Shown here: piece by piece, positions 45,811 to 59,755 of the stretch
Layout: each line of letters begins with the position of its first letter
How positions within the stretch are numbered: position 1 is the stretch's first letter
NCBI GenBank assembly: GCA_965649825.1
Contig: OZ287702.1
Location: 124,001 to 188,000, forward strand
DNA length: 64,000 nucleotides
Direction of reading: 5' to 3'
DNA from: Penicillus capitatus
Lineage: Eukaryota; Chlorophyta
Position numbers and translations under genes: made by a program
The notes under the pieces: generated by a model
Database searches by the model: none
Told to the model about the DNA's origin: nothing
The model's input: the letters and a program-made list of their open reading frames with translations, nothing else

Positions 45811-46117
45811 ATGGAAGGCACTGTTTTGAATCCCACCGAGAAAAAAAATTAGATTACGTATTAGAAGACGTACTAGCGTTCATTGATATTTGGTTTTCAG
45901 CAGTCTCACACAGCCGCAGTTTACCGAGTTTTCTAGACGCGTTGCCAATCGAATAGATGCTTAAGTTCTTCATATTTTATCGTTCATTTGTAGCCGCGTC
46001 GCGACAAGCAACAACATGGACTGCTATCGAGTGCTCTCTTAAAGAACTGATGATTAGCAACGGATTTATAAACGATGAACCAACTGACGAGTATCGTAGA
46101 CGACTCGCGCGCCGCGG
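45811..46117 (+). pseudogene. Decayed copy of the 45083 ORF
   Basis: Begins ATGGAAGGC as the intact ORF does, then has several stops and at least one frame break, while the amino-acid pattern of the first copy remains readable across frames. No longer codes. Confidence 0.6.
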
Positions 46118-46225
46118 TTAGCGCGAACGCGCAGCGTCGAACAGAGGAGACAACCTGAGCAAATGCAAAAGCTACAGGCAGGGCGTTACGTCAGCTTAAG
46201 TACCCTCGGCACCCGCGGACCCCTG

Positions 46226-46525
46226 TCACGTCAGGAAGCGGACACCCTGTCCGGTCCGCGGGGCCGTAAACGTTATCGCGTACCCGTCACCAACACATGA
46301 CTGCAATTTTCGGCGAATAACTATGTTATTAAAAGAATACTGTTCGAACAACGCGCCAAAATCTATGGCTCGACTGATTTCATTCAACACTATTACTGAA
46401 TCTGTGTCTATTGTTACATCACAACAAGCAGCCTCCTCCTCCTCTGTTGGCTCTGTTATAGAATAATCGACTAAGTTTAATAAATGAGGTATTGGCCATG
46501 TCGCGTCGTTGGTGAACAAACACAC
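46226..46525 (-). CDS. Possible small ORF at the right end of the inserted block
   Basis: 99-residue minus-strand frame beginning MCLFTNDATWPIPHLLNLVD with an acidic stretch (TEPTEEEEAACCDVTIDTDS) and ending inside tandem module copy 2. No family recognised. Composition is protein-like, but there is no second evidence. The 165 bp to its right, up to the duplication at 46692, hold two TGATGTGAC motifs and nothing else I can name. Confidence 0.3.
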   Translation of the reverse strand: MCLFTNDATWPIPHLLNLVDYSITEPTEEEEAACCDVTIDTDSVIVLNEISRAIDFGALFEQYSFNNIVIRRKLQSCVGDGYAITFTAPRTGQGVRFLT

Positions 46526-46750
46526 GCATTAGCGGAAGACTTTAAAACAGAATGACGTAAACAACGCAATTGTCCCCCTTTTATAGTGCTAGGGTTTTGA
46601 TGTGACATGTAGTAGGTTCTGATGTGACTTCCCTTATGCCGTCGGGATGCCTTCATTGTGCTCATTTAGTCTGACAGAAACAGAAAGATATCAACTCTGT
46701 TAAATGATGATTTGGTGCATTTGTGCTAAACGTGTCGATCTATCGCGTCG

Positions 46751-49149
46751 ATGTCGGCCGAAGTTCCAAACGGCCACGACAATGGCTCTCCGACATTTCC
46801 ACTAGGTGCCACAGACTTGGTGCGCGACACGATATTGCACAGAGTCGTCAATAGCGGACGCTTTGTAGGGGATCTTCTCCGAAGACCCTGTTTTGCGTGC
46901 TCATGAAGAGCATCTGAGGTATCGCTGGAATCGATTCTGCCATATCCGAGAGCGCATTCAGCAAGAGGAGGGCGGTTTGCGGCAATTTGCGCGAAGCTAC
47001 ACGAAGTTTGGACTCCGTCACCATGGACATTGCATGGTGTACAGAGAGTGGGCACCCGCTGCTGTCGATGCACAAATGGTTGGAGATTTCAACAACTGGA
47101 ATGGAACACAGATGCAGCGCGATGCCTTTGGTGTTTGGTCGTGTACATTGCCAAGTATTGTCACACATACTTTGTGTGACGCCCTGATCACACATCGCAG
47201 ATCTCAACGGGGAACCTGCGATCCCGCACCGTTCGAAGTACAAGATTCGGTTGAAGCATCGAGATGGCCGCTGGATCGATGTTCTCTCTGCCTGGGCAAC
47301 GTATGCCATCCAAGACACGACGAGAATGGATGGACCCTTCGATGCGGTGTATTGGGATCCGCCTCTCCCTTATGAATGGTCTCGAAGATGATGTGGGATG
47401 GGATGTGCTTTGAAAATGGTTGCGGTGTCTTAGGAAACATCCTCATCCTGAACAGCCACGTTCACTTACTATCTACGAAGCCCATGTGGGCATGAGTTCG
47501 GAGAAGCCAGAAGTGGCGGGCTATCGATACTTTGCAGGTGGGCTGTCGCTTCGCTGGTGCATTCCACGGACTGGTGTGTATGCACTTAGAGAATGTCATT
47601 CCCCATATTGTGCATCAAGGATACAACACACTGCAGCTGATGGCAGTTCAAGAACACCCGTTCTACGGATCGTGTGGCTATCACGTCACGAATCTCTTCG
47701 CTGTGAGCAGCCGTTCCGGAACGCCTGAGGATCTGAAGTATCTGATCGACACAGCACACAGCTGCGGTCTTTGTGTGATCCTGGACGCCGTCCACAGCCA
47801 TATCTCCAAGAACACTGCCGATGGTCTGGCTGGATTCGACATGGATCCGCACGAAGACGGTAACTACTTCAAAACAGGCAAGAGAGGATACCACGAAGTG
47901 TGGGACAGTCGACTGCTAAATTATCAAAATTGGGAAGTCCTGCGATTGCTGCTGTCCAATTTACAGTGGTGGATGGAGGAGTATCATTTCGATGGATTTC
48001 GCTTTGATGGGGTGACCTCCATGCTCTACCATCACCACGGAATCAATATGCATTTCTCTGGAGCGTATGAGGAGTACTTCAGCATGTCCACAGATGTGGA
48101 TGCTGTTGTCTACCTGATGCTGGCCAACGCACTTGTGCACGCCATCTCTCCACATGCCATGACGCTTGCAGAGGACATATCCGGAATGCCGACCCTCTGC
48201 AGACCCGTTGAGCGGGGAGGCGTGGGATTTGACTACAGGTACGAAACGGGAGAGGGAGGCGATTTGCGTGAGACGTCTGATCTGCAGAATGGCGATGGGC
48301 ATTCCAGAGATGTGGATTCGTACGCTGCAGGAAAGCGAGGATCATAAGTGGTCCCTTGATGCCATCGTCAAAGCACTGCAGAATCGCAGAAGAGCTGAAA
48401 AAACGATTGCCTATGTGGAATGCCACGATCAGTGCATGGTGGGAGGCATCACGCTGGCTTTTCGCTTGATGGGCACAGAAATGTGGACCAACATGAGCGC
48501 CTTGTTCCCTATGTCTGCCAACATCAAGCGCGGCATCGCCCTCCACAAGACAATCCGCCTACTGACCTTCGTTCTGGGGGGAAACGCATGGCTGAATTTC
48601 ATGGGAAACGAATTCGGACATCCAGATTGGGTGGATTTCCCACGGCAAATTTTTCCCAAACAGCCATAGGCACATTGACGTGGTTGACTGCTTAGGGAAG
48701 GCAATGGTTGGAGTCACGATCGTTGTCGACGGTTATGGCATCTGAATCGGACATCCCATCTCCGTTACAAGAGCTTGGCCCGATGGGACAAAGCCATGAT
48801 GCAGCTGGAGAAGGATTTTCATATTCTGGATCCCATGCATGCCATCTTCTGTTCCATCCAAGAATCCACTCGGACTATCGTCGTTGAACGCGGTCCGCTG
48901 CTCTGTCTCTTCAATTTCTCCTCCACTTGTGACCACACCCATCTGTCTGTGGGCGTACATTTTCCGCACACGTATCGCTTTCTACTGAGCTCAGATGCCG
49001 CGGAGTTTGATGGAGATGCTCGGTTCTCGCTAAAAGAGGTGTTGTTCCGTGCTGTGGTGGATGGACAGCATGGATGGAACCGAGATCGACCCTACGCATT
49101 ACGCATTTCGCTGGCAGCGCGTTCTTGTACAGTTCTATCCATGTTATAG
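46751..49149 (+). CDS. GBE1: 1,4-alpha-glucan branching enzyme (GBE1 type)
   Basis: Introduces alpha-1,6 branches into glycogen or starch (GH13). The ATG is at 46751. The N-terminal module reads [18 protein letters not shown] and [20 protein letters not shown]. The catalytic barrel carries [56 protein letters not shown] (catalytic Asp), [11 protein letters not shown] (catalytic Glu) and [14 protein letters not shown] (His-Asp of region IV; Cys replaces the usual Ser). Then come [17 protein letters not shown] and a C-terminal beta domain ([20 protein letters not shown]). About eight introns; the stop is at 49147-49149. Its 5' 570 bp are duplicated at 36301-36870. Convergent with YAK1. Confidence 0.94.
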
Positions 49150-49349
49150 AGACAGGCAGTCAATCAGTCCGTCAGGGAGGTAGGAAGGAAAGAAGGGATA
49201 TCTTTGTGTCTGCATGCGTGCATGCACAGCCAAATAATCCGCCCTACAAACAGTCATGTCCGCTTCATCCTCACTAACCCACCCACTCCTTTAATTGCAT
49301 TCTTTGAGTTCTGATCCCAATGAGATGTGTTGTGATCTCGCGACATGGC

Positions 49350-51944
49350 TTATTCTCCATCCAGGAACTCTTCGGGGAATAGATGCTCGGGGCTCATAGG
49401 TTCGACGGGATGGAATCCAACAACGTCGTCCTCTAAGAATGCTTGCAATGGAGGCTCCATGGTCGATCCATCTTGTGGCAGTCGTGCACTCTCATGCATC
49501 AACGGGTCGGTGCGGAATCCCGTTTCATGGGTGTTGTCATCGTCGAACGAGATTCCTTGATTGAGAGACAGAGGATCATGTGCATCCTTCATTGTCAAAG
49601 GCCTATCCAACACGTTCTGTCGTCCAGAGAAGCCTCCACTCGATGCGCATCCACTGGTGTTCGACATCCCCTGCGTTCGGTTGGGGGCAGAGATCTGAGA
49701 AGAACCGGCACTGAATCCATGCAGCTGAGAAGGAATGGGCATCTGCCAGACAGATGGCGCATGATCGCGTTGGGATGGACCGTATGTGAACAGGGATGGC
49801 TGTGTGCTGCCTCCAGGCCCATGGGATGGTGGTGGCATCACAGCTCTACCTGTCTGAAATGACAGATGACCTTCACTACAGACAGGCGTCACACTCAGCA
49901 GACATCTCAACATAGAAACAGATGATCCGCTTACGTGCTGACGACGGCATTGCTGTTTGTTCGTTCCGATGAAGTGCTGTTCGTCGGTTGAAGATGACAG
50001 GTTTCTAATGCATATGATAGACTTGAATCTAGATCAAAGGAAATTTCGCGACCATCGTCTGGAGGTCCATTTTCATTGATATGTGCCATCGGACGATTAT
50101 GCCGACTTCCATTAAACAACGGGCCTTGTGAGAAAGGAGCAGTCACTTCATTTGCATTGTTGGTGTTGGCGTTATTATTGGACTGTGGTGTTTGAGCAAC
50201 ATGGAAACCATGAATTCTGCGATATCCGGGCGAGACAGCTGACTGCGATGCTGCTTGGTGTGTGGAAGGACAGGAAGGATTGGAGAATGCCTCTCGTGCT
50301 GCACGCACAGCCGCTGCCATGATGGGATTCGTCTCTGGGCTGGCTGTCAACATACTGTTGACACCAGGCACAGAGCCCATGACTGGAGCAAACGAGCCCG
50401 GTCCAGCTGCCATGTGTGAGGAGTTCGATGCCACACTGTTCGTCAGTTGACTCACAGCAAACATGGCAGCTTCGTGTGCAATGGAATGCGCATTGTTGGA
50501 GAAGGCATGTGGTGCTTGTGGATGCCACGAGGCGCTAAAATGTCGCGCTTCCGGCAGCACTCCAATACCGACAGGTCTCGAGGCTGTTCTCGGAGCGGAG
50601 GGTGGCGGATGAAAAGGTTCAAAAAAGGGAGCTCCTGTGATGAAGGGATGTGCGGTCGCTTGCTCCGCATTCCATCTCTTCTGTGGATCCATCTTCAACA
50701 GTCCTAACAAAAAATCCAGGAAACAGCGTGTATCTTCTGGAGGTCTCGATCCAGAACGCAGCTTGAATTGCTGAATGATGTCACGTAGGCTTGAGTACTC
50801 GAAGTATTTCTTGGCTGTCGGTGCTGTTTCCTGATTCTGCTCTTGAAACTCCGCCTCCGTCAGGAGATGATAGGCATCCTCGTAGATCACATCTCCATTG
50901 GCAGCGATCCTTCTGTGAGGAGCACGTCTGAAGTAGCGACGCAGACGTCTCGAGGCTTCGAGCATCGGCGCAGGAAAAGGTCCCAAAGTCTCGATCATCC
51001 TGGACAGTAAGTCTCTCTCTGAATCGGCTGGAAAGAGTGGCAGTCCCAAGTACAACTCTGCAGCGATGCAACCAAGACTCCACATATCGATGGCCGAGTC
51101 GTAGGGATAGTACAACACCACTTCGGGAGAACGATAGAATCGGCTCTGCACGTAAGAATAGACGGTCTCATGTTCCATACAGGATGATCCAAAATCGATG
51201 ACCTTCACCAGGCCTCTCTTCTCATCTTCCATCAATACGTTCTCTGGCTTCAAGTCTCCATGTATGATATGTTCTTGCCTCAAAACCATTAAAGTCTGTA
51301 GTATCTATACCGCACAGTCGCATTCTGTTTTCCCTTTTCTCACAGATGGTCCACATTGTTGTACTTGTTTGATGAAGTGTCTCACAAGACTGAGCGAAAA
51401 TCCTTGATATCCACTGACTTTAATGAGCTCGAATAGATTTCGTTGTAGGAGCTCGAAGACGAGGCATAAGTGATTTCTGAAACGAAAAGAGTCCAGTAAT
51501 CGAACAAAGTTGTGACGCTCTGGGTTGTAATCTCGACTCAAAGACTGAAGAATCTGTACTTCGACCATCCCCTGCTGATGATAGGCAGCTTGATTCTTAA
51601 TGATCTTGACGGCTACGAAACTGCGATGCATTTGAGACCAACAGCGTAGCACTTGACCAAACGTTCCCTGTCCCAATTTATCAACCGCCAGATAGCTATT
51701 GCATTTATATCAGTAGATGGATCCCAACCATGACCACGACGCACCTTGCGTTCGTCATTTCGTTGAAAAGCACGTCGTGCGTATAGACAATGAGGTCGTT
51801 GTGTTCGTTGTCCCAGCCTTGGTTACCCCTCGGTTCCACAGGTGTCGTGAGCGGCTGTCCCGCGGCGTCCATTGAGTGAGCGACGTGATGTGCCGAGGAG
51901 CCCAAAGGGAACTTTGTTGAGGACGACGATTCGGCCGTCGACAT
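49350..51944 (-). CDS. YAK1: YAK1/DYRK-family dual-specificity kinase
   Basis: Kinase of the DYRK group, YAK1 branch, linked to growth arrest and stress responses. The start is the ATG at 51944 (MSTAESSSSTKFPLGSSAHH). The YAK1-type pre-kinase motif GWDNEHNDLIVYTHDVLF is followed by YLAVDKLGQGTFGQVLRCW, VAVKIIK, the catalytic loop HIIHGDLKPENVLM, DFGSSCMEHETVYSYVQSRF (YxY activation loop), YRSPEVVL and MDPQKRWNAEQATAHPFI. A long Ser/Asn/Gln/Pro-rich tail follows; a last intron (GTAAGCGGATC...CATTTCAG) joins it to an exon ending DVVGFHPVEPMSPEHLFPEE at 49350. Four or five exons. Part of the first-loop exon near 51300 needs a splice to avoid a stop. Confidence 0.92.
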
Positions 51945-53276
51945 GAAAATCGACAAAGAACGAACAAATGCGACAAAAATCGGCAAAACAATTTCCGTGG
52001 ATCCGCGAAACAGCTGTCGGATGACGTTGAACGACCAATGAATACTCTCATTATCGCCACATCGGACAGAGAAGGCAACTCCCTCACGACCGTGACGCAG
52101 TGAGCGAATGCGAATCCAAACCGCAGCTGCAATGAAAGACGATGGCGGACAAGCAGCGGGACGCATGTCGCGTGTGTTATCGCCGTCGGTTGGACACTTC
52201 AGTACAACAGTGTAACGTACTGTCTCAATGCTTGCATGAAAAGTGTGGATCCGTGCACGATGCCCTCGAGCATCGACGTTTAGAGAAGGCTCCAAGACAG
52301 GGACATAGTCTAAGATGTCTGAAGTCACTCTTCTGTACGAGTGGATGACTTCTTGGGGCCACGTTCGTCCGCCGAGAAGTGCACGCAGTCGACGACGCTG
52401 CGTTGAAGAAGACGGCGAGAGAAGGGACACGTGTTGGCGTCGCAGAGCCAAGACTGAACGCATTCGCGTTCTGGAAAGTCGTACGCGACGAGTCTCACTG
52501 TCACCGTCGTCGCCGTGGGTTTTGCTTACTCACTCACAATGATCCTGTTCACCGTCGCGACCGACATCCGATCGGACGCCGCGCCGCGTTGGCCCGTGGA
52601 GAGACCACATCGAGGAGAAAGCAAGGTCGCCGGCAAAGACACAACCGATGCATTGCATCGGTTCCGACGTCGCCATGCGGTTGGATGAACGGACATGACG
52701 CGTGCGTACGTGCGTTCTGTAATCGATCGATCTCTGTCTTCGTCTCCACGCCGCCGTCTTCAGCGTCCGAGAACGAGACATGGTTGTCCATGCCCGTCGA
52801 GGGGGTCCTTTGCTGTCTCTGGTCAAATCCACGTGCCATTGCCCCTCATCTTGTCGCATCGTACGACGACATGATTTCTGTCATATCAAGATGGTACCCG
52901 CGGAGTGGCAACGTAAAGCCAGCAGACGTATACCCTTCACATTGACGCGATCGAGCGCATCGAGTGGCGTCGTTCCGTCGTCTTCTCAGTCAACGGATCT
53001 CGCTGAGCGATACTTCGGTCAGTCCTCTACCGTCTCAAACGTCGAAGTACGGTCCATTTCACTTTGACATACGCGCGATCTATCGCTGACCGTAAATCTC
53101 TCGTCGCCGATGTCGCACCGCGTCGCTTTCTGCTCCACGCGTCGGCTTTCCCGTCCCCGGACGGTCTCTCGTCGCATCGCTGTCTCGTCGCTGGGCCCTC
53201 GTTGAGCGATGTGGTCTTGTCCACGTATGTGCGTGCGGAGTGTATTGCGATTTTTGACGTGCAATTGATATTCTCA
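51945..53276. other. Divergent intergenic region, no confident gene
   Basis: Between YAK1 and the TOG-domain gene. Long frames exist on both strands (52379-52945 plus, 52549-52839 minus, 51705-52463 minus) but they are Arg/Ser-rich, overlap each other, and show no domain. It probably holds promoters and 5' UTRs of both genes; a small gene cannot be excluded. Confidence 0.4.
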
Positions 53277-55031
53277 ATGGCTGCCGCTACGACTGAGAAC
53301 GGCGACATTCCATCGTCGACGCGCAAAACGACAAACGATTCTTCGCATCCGAGTCCGTTCACGAAGATACTCCATCGTTGTCTTTGCCCTCGACATGTTG
53401 CGTTTTTCTTCTGTTTTCCGCGCAACACAAGAAAGACACCTTATGTCACATCTGTATGGACACGGTCCTCTTCCCCGCCTTCTGAAACGGACTGCGACGC
53501 AGGAGGTGGACAAAATGAAACGATCTGCCAGTGCGAGCTTTGACAAAGACGTCTCCAAGAGTACAGAGACGGAGCATTCGAAGAAAATAACGAAATCTCT
53601 TGAGCCAAAGAAAGCGACAGCCAAACCGCATGACGACGAATTCCCCAACCCGGTCCGAAAGACATATGCCACGGAAGAATGGGAGACATGTGTGTTCTGC
53701 CGCGATTGCAGATTCGAGTGAAAAAAGATGATCACTGCATGGTGAAGCCACTCGTACCGGTGGCAGTCAACGACACACCAACGGAGAAGGAATTGGCGGC
53801 GGCCAAAGCTGCACGCATCCGACTTGGATATGAGAAGTCCGATGACCCTCATGCCGTCATTCAAGTAAGCAACCCTATACGCCATGTCCATCCGCATCGG
53901 ACAGGGGATGCCATTGACGAGGAGGAGGCCAACATGGAGTTGAAATGCCCCACTGGCCAAGAACCGACGACGGCCGTGGAAGTTGAGTACATACCGACAG
54001 AGGACCTCAAGCCACTGGAGCATGTAGACCTGACTGTTGCCGTGAGACATACCGTTCGCTCGTTGGCCTTTGTGCATCGTTGCTGTGCTGCAGCACATTG
54101 TGTCTCAGTTAGAGACCAAGGAATGGATCGAGATGTGTCAAGCCTTGAATACGGTACGTCAGTTGGCGATCCACCATCCGGCCGAATGCCTCCCTCTCCT
54201 GTACGTTTATCTTGGCTTTATGGAGAGACTGTTGAGTGATGTCGTGTAGGCCAGACCTAACTCCTGCCGTTCTAAAGCTCTTTAAGAATCCTAGAAGCTC
54301 CGTATGCAAGACGGCTGTGATGTGCTTCGGAGATTTGTTGCATTCTTTGAAAAATGAAATGCTTCCACATTTGGATGTGGGTGGTCTAGCTAGACCCGCA
54401 AACAATGTTCTTTGTCAGTTTCTCCTGAAAGCGAATACAGACAAGCAGTTTGTGGCAGAAGAAATTCATAGAGTGTTGGCTGTGCTGGGTCAAGAGTTGG
54501 ACGTAATAAGACTGTCCACTATGCTGGTACCCTACGCCGCAAAACACAAGAATCCGAAGGTCAGAGGCAAAGCAGGCATCTTACTTGCCTCTGTTTCGGA
54601 GCGCATGATCTCGACAGAATGGAAAGAAGTGGGGTTGGAAGCTATCCTGAAGGTTGCCGCCGTTTTGGTCACAGACAAGACTCCCGATGCACGGGAAGGA
54701 GCTCGACGCATCATCATGTGTATCCATGCCATCTTCCACCAAGACCAAACAGCCAGCACTGTGCGTTTGCCTCTCTCGATGCCTCTTCCACAATGGAGTG
54801 TGTGTGCAGGAGCAGGGTAGAGTAGATGGTGCCGTGAATGTGAATATCTCCATTGTGGACAAGAGTGCGTGCCTGGATGGAAAGCCTCATGAAGATGAGC
54901 CTTACTTGAGTGACTCCTCAGACGAGGAGGAAGCGAAAAAATCGCCTCCTTCGAGTCCATGGAAGCTGTTCTGTGAAGAGCATTTGACCATAACTCAAGC
55001 CATTGCTGTGCTCAAGGTCCAGGCAACATAG
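53277..55031 (+). CDS. TOG/CLASP-type array-domain protein
   Basis: Likely microtubule- or cilium-associated HEAT-repeat (TOG) protein. The proposed start at 53277 (MAAATTENGDIPSSTRKTTN) is followed by a basic disordered region and an intron at about 53655-53713. The TOG domain comes from several exons: HIVSQLETKEWIEMCQALNT, VRQLAIHHPAECLPLL, DLTPAVLKLFKNPRSSVCKT, AVMCFGDLLHSLKNEMLPHL, KANTDKQFVAEEIHRVLAVL and NPKVRGKAGILLASVSERM, then an acidic Ser-rich tail (LSDSSDEEEAKKSPPSSPWK) and TITQAIAVLKVQAT. SQLETKEWIEMCQALN with a Trp is the start of CLASP_N/TOGARAM-type domains. One TOG domain only, so closer to small TOG proteins than to full CLASP. The N-terminal exon is less certain than the TOG part. 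Confidence 0.75.
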
Positions 55032-55373
55032 CGAGTCGATGGATGCATCGATCCTTTCTTTTTTTGGCCAAATCAAAATTAGACCAGTCCAGATCAGATC
55101 AGACCAGTCGAGACAGATCATAATAAAGATTCAGATCATTCCTGACCGTCATGAGTAGATGAATGGTGACAAGTGTTGCACTTCTTCATCAAATCCTTAA
55201 ATTCGAGGATACCAGACAGAAGAGAGATTTCTTGGGACAGGCCACATGCAAGACGCTCGGCCTCGTTGCATCATGCTTGTGAAGGATGCATGTGTAGACA
55301 TTGTAGAAGGTGATTTAATGGCCGCCATCGAAGCGTAAGATACACATTGTGCAAGGACAGATATTTGTCAAAT
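55032..55373. terminator. Convergent 3' region with AATAAA
   Basis: A plus-strand AATAAA at 55122-55127 lies about 90 bp after the TOG stop and is the likely polyadenylation signal. No gene seen. CAGATCAGATCAGACCAGTC-type short repeats precede it (about 55083-55120). Confidence 0.5.
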
Positions 55374-57471
55374 CTAAGGCCGATGTACACTTGTTGTTCT
55401 GGCCCTCTTTGAGCCATGCGCTTCCACACGAACATTCTCCCAGCGCCGGAGCAGTTGTTGGCAAAGAAGGGTATTGCCCGATGGCATCTCATCTGCCAAC
55501 CTCTTCAATCCCGCCCTCCATTCCTGCGAATCGTCTGTCATAGATGCACGATTCAGATCTCGTTGCAGATCAGGTTCAAGAACGACGCCGTCTGGCAGAG
55601 GAGGATGTGCATCTGGAGAAGGGGATCGCTCAAGGAATGGTCGTTTGACATCCGATTCTTGGATGTTGGCACAGAGCGGATGGGTCGATCCATAGAAATT
55701 GAGCAGCGCTTTGGGACGACGATGCGCTGGCAGTCTCTGCAATTTCTTCTCAAATTTCTCCAGCACTCTCGGTCGTCTCCGTTCGATCGCTGACTCCAAT
55801 GCCTCGGCTTTCAGTTGCTTTTCTCTGGCAACGGCTTGTTTGTCTATGACACCCAACGACAGAGCTTTTCTCTGCGACTCTGCCTTGGCTTCCAATTCTT
55901 TGATCTTTGTTTCGAGCCTGAGAAGAAAGACTCGACTGCTTTGAAGGCCAATCGAAGAGTGATCTCACTCTTTGACTTTCTCTGTATTCTTTTGGTCTCG
56001 GTGATAATCCCTTAATCTCATGAAATGCGCACGTCGCATACCATAGCCGACTTTAAGCGATCCCTGTCTACGCTTCGCCTCCAAGATCTTCTTCACTTCG
56101 ACGTGGGTAAACACAAATTTCCTTGCTTGTTCGATCTGTTCTTTTCGGTCTTCCATATCCTCTTTCGAAGGCAATGGACGCTTATGTCTCTTACACACCT
56201 GCCATTCACACAGTGGCCTGCCTCCCTGTGCGTTGTCAAGAGAGCCACGTTACCTGAACCCAATCCTGGAATTCTTTCTCTGTGATCTCCGAGTTCGAAA
56301 TCACATTCAACCCACTCCAAAACTCAGTCGATGCTCGTTTGAGTCTCAGCTGAAACTTCGTCATCTTATTGAGCAGGCCAAATCTGCCACAACAACCCAT
56401 CAGCGGAAACTGTGGATTCCTGTAGGATGGAGGCACTTGTATGCCTGAATGTCGTCTCTTATTTGACATTCCGTCACTTCGACCATCATGTATTCGTTAC
56501 GACTGTTCTCGGCTTTGGCTGATTCGCTTCCATGCAATCGCACAAAACACCCTAACACCGATTCCTCAAAGTGCGGTTCCACAATCCATCTCTCCAAATC
56601 CGATCGAAAAATCTGAGCGGCCAAGTAGTCTTCATAGTCTGCCTCGTTCTCCACAGCCTTAAATCCAGTGCACCACCATCCTCCTCATGAACCCATATGT
56701 TTTCTGTTCTACTTCTTTGTCTCTCGCATCCGAGTCATCTGTCTCTTTCTCCGTACCCGATTCCTCAGCGCCGCCATCTACCATGGCGAACGATTTTTGT
56801 TCCGAACTCCCTCTCTGTCGTCGAGACAGATGCCTTCGTGATCGTGTTTCGGAGGTGGTGTCCCTGTCTGTGAAGCAAAGGTGAGCTCCTCTTCGCTGGA
56901 TGTCTCGTCCCGCATTCTGCCATCTGCTGCCGATGGAGCCTTCTTGCCAAGTGATGGATCTCCCTCTTCTGTCTAGAGATCAACATGTGTTCCCTCTGTG
57001 ACTGTCCAATGCGCTCGCGCGTTGTGGTTTGCCTTTGTTGTTTCGAGGAGTGACTGTCTTTCGGTGTCACGACGTCTTCTCTCTGCACGTTCGGCCAATT
57101 CGACCTCGCGCTCCACCTCTGTCATCTGCAGCAACCTGCGAACACAGAAATGAAGCATGGCGACGGTATCGACGCGTTTCATGCATTTCTCGGTCGGCGT
57201 CGTCATCGACGAGTTCCTCCGGTAATTCCACATCCTCGACGTCAACCTGCACCTGATCTCTCGGACGCCGAGAGCCATCGAATACGCGATACCGACCGAG
57301 TCCGATGTGCGCAGCTTCGATCCTGAACCATCTTCGGCCATCCTTATCAACGACAAATCGACGATTTCGTAAATACGAATGAAGGCTACGGCTGATCGAC
57401 GATTTTAATGAGTAAAGAGAGATCTTGTGTATAGGCGGCTGCACGGTATTCGTCATTTTCGTCGTCGTCAT
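55374..57471 (-). CDS. RTF1: RTF1, PAF1-complex subunit with Plus3 domain
   Basis: Transcription elongation factor that promotes H2B ubiquitination. The diagnostic part is the Plus3 domain: SDLERWIVEPHFEESVLGCF, VRLHGSESAKAENSRNEYMM, LKLKRASTEFWSGLNVIS and NSEITEKEFQDWVQ. It is preceded by MTEVEREVELAERAERRRRD, typical of the segment before Plus3. After it come basic helices (RKFVFTHVEVKKILEAKRRQ) and a Lys/Arg/Glu-rich C-terminus (VLEKFEKKLQRLPAHRRP) ending at 55374. The N-terminal exon (MTNTVQPPIHKISLYSLKSS) and its join near 57140 are uncertain. About seven exons. Tandem with DBP2 on the same strand. Confidence 0.82.
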
Positions 57472-57610
57472 GGAATTGCATTCTTCACAGTTAAGTGTAT
57501 TTTTCATCAGCGGACTATGCACAAGTTATTCGTCCTTTACCACCACCATCAAAACACATGATGGCTGACAGGACTGAGTTCTTCAACGAAGCGTATCCAT
57601 TATCAGAGCT

Positions 57611-59755
<2,145 letters not shown>

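Larger units (their letters stand above)
45567..46289. repeat. Tandem module, copy 2 (723 bp, degenerate)
   Basis: Repeats copy 1 in order: TGGTCAAGGCTGATG, the ATG16 fragment, a single 52-bp-type unit, a decayed version of the ORF at 45083, and the GC-rich end CGGGGCCG...CCCGTCA. It is shorter mainly because it has fewer repeat units. The 5' part is nearly identical to copy 1, while the ORF region has diverged strongly. Confidence 0.78.

Noticed and set aside
52379-52945. 188-codon plus-strand frame between YAK1 and the TOG gene
   Set aside because: Arg/His-rich composition, overlapping frames on the other strand, no domain; insufficient to call a gene.
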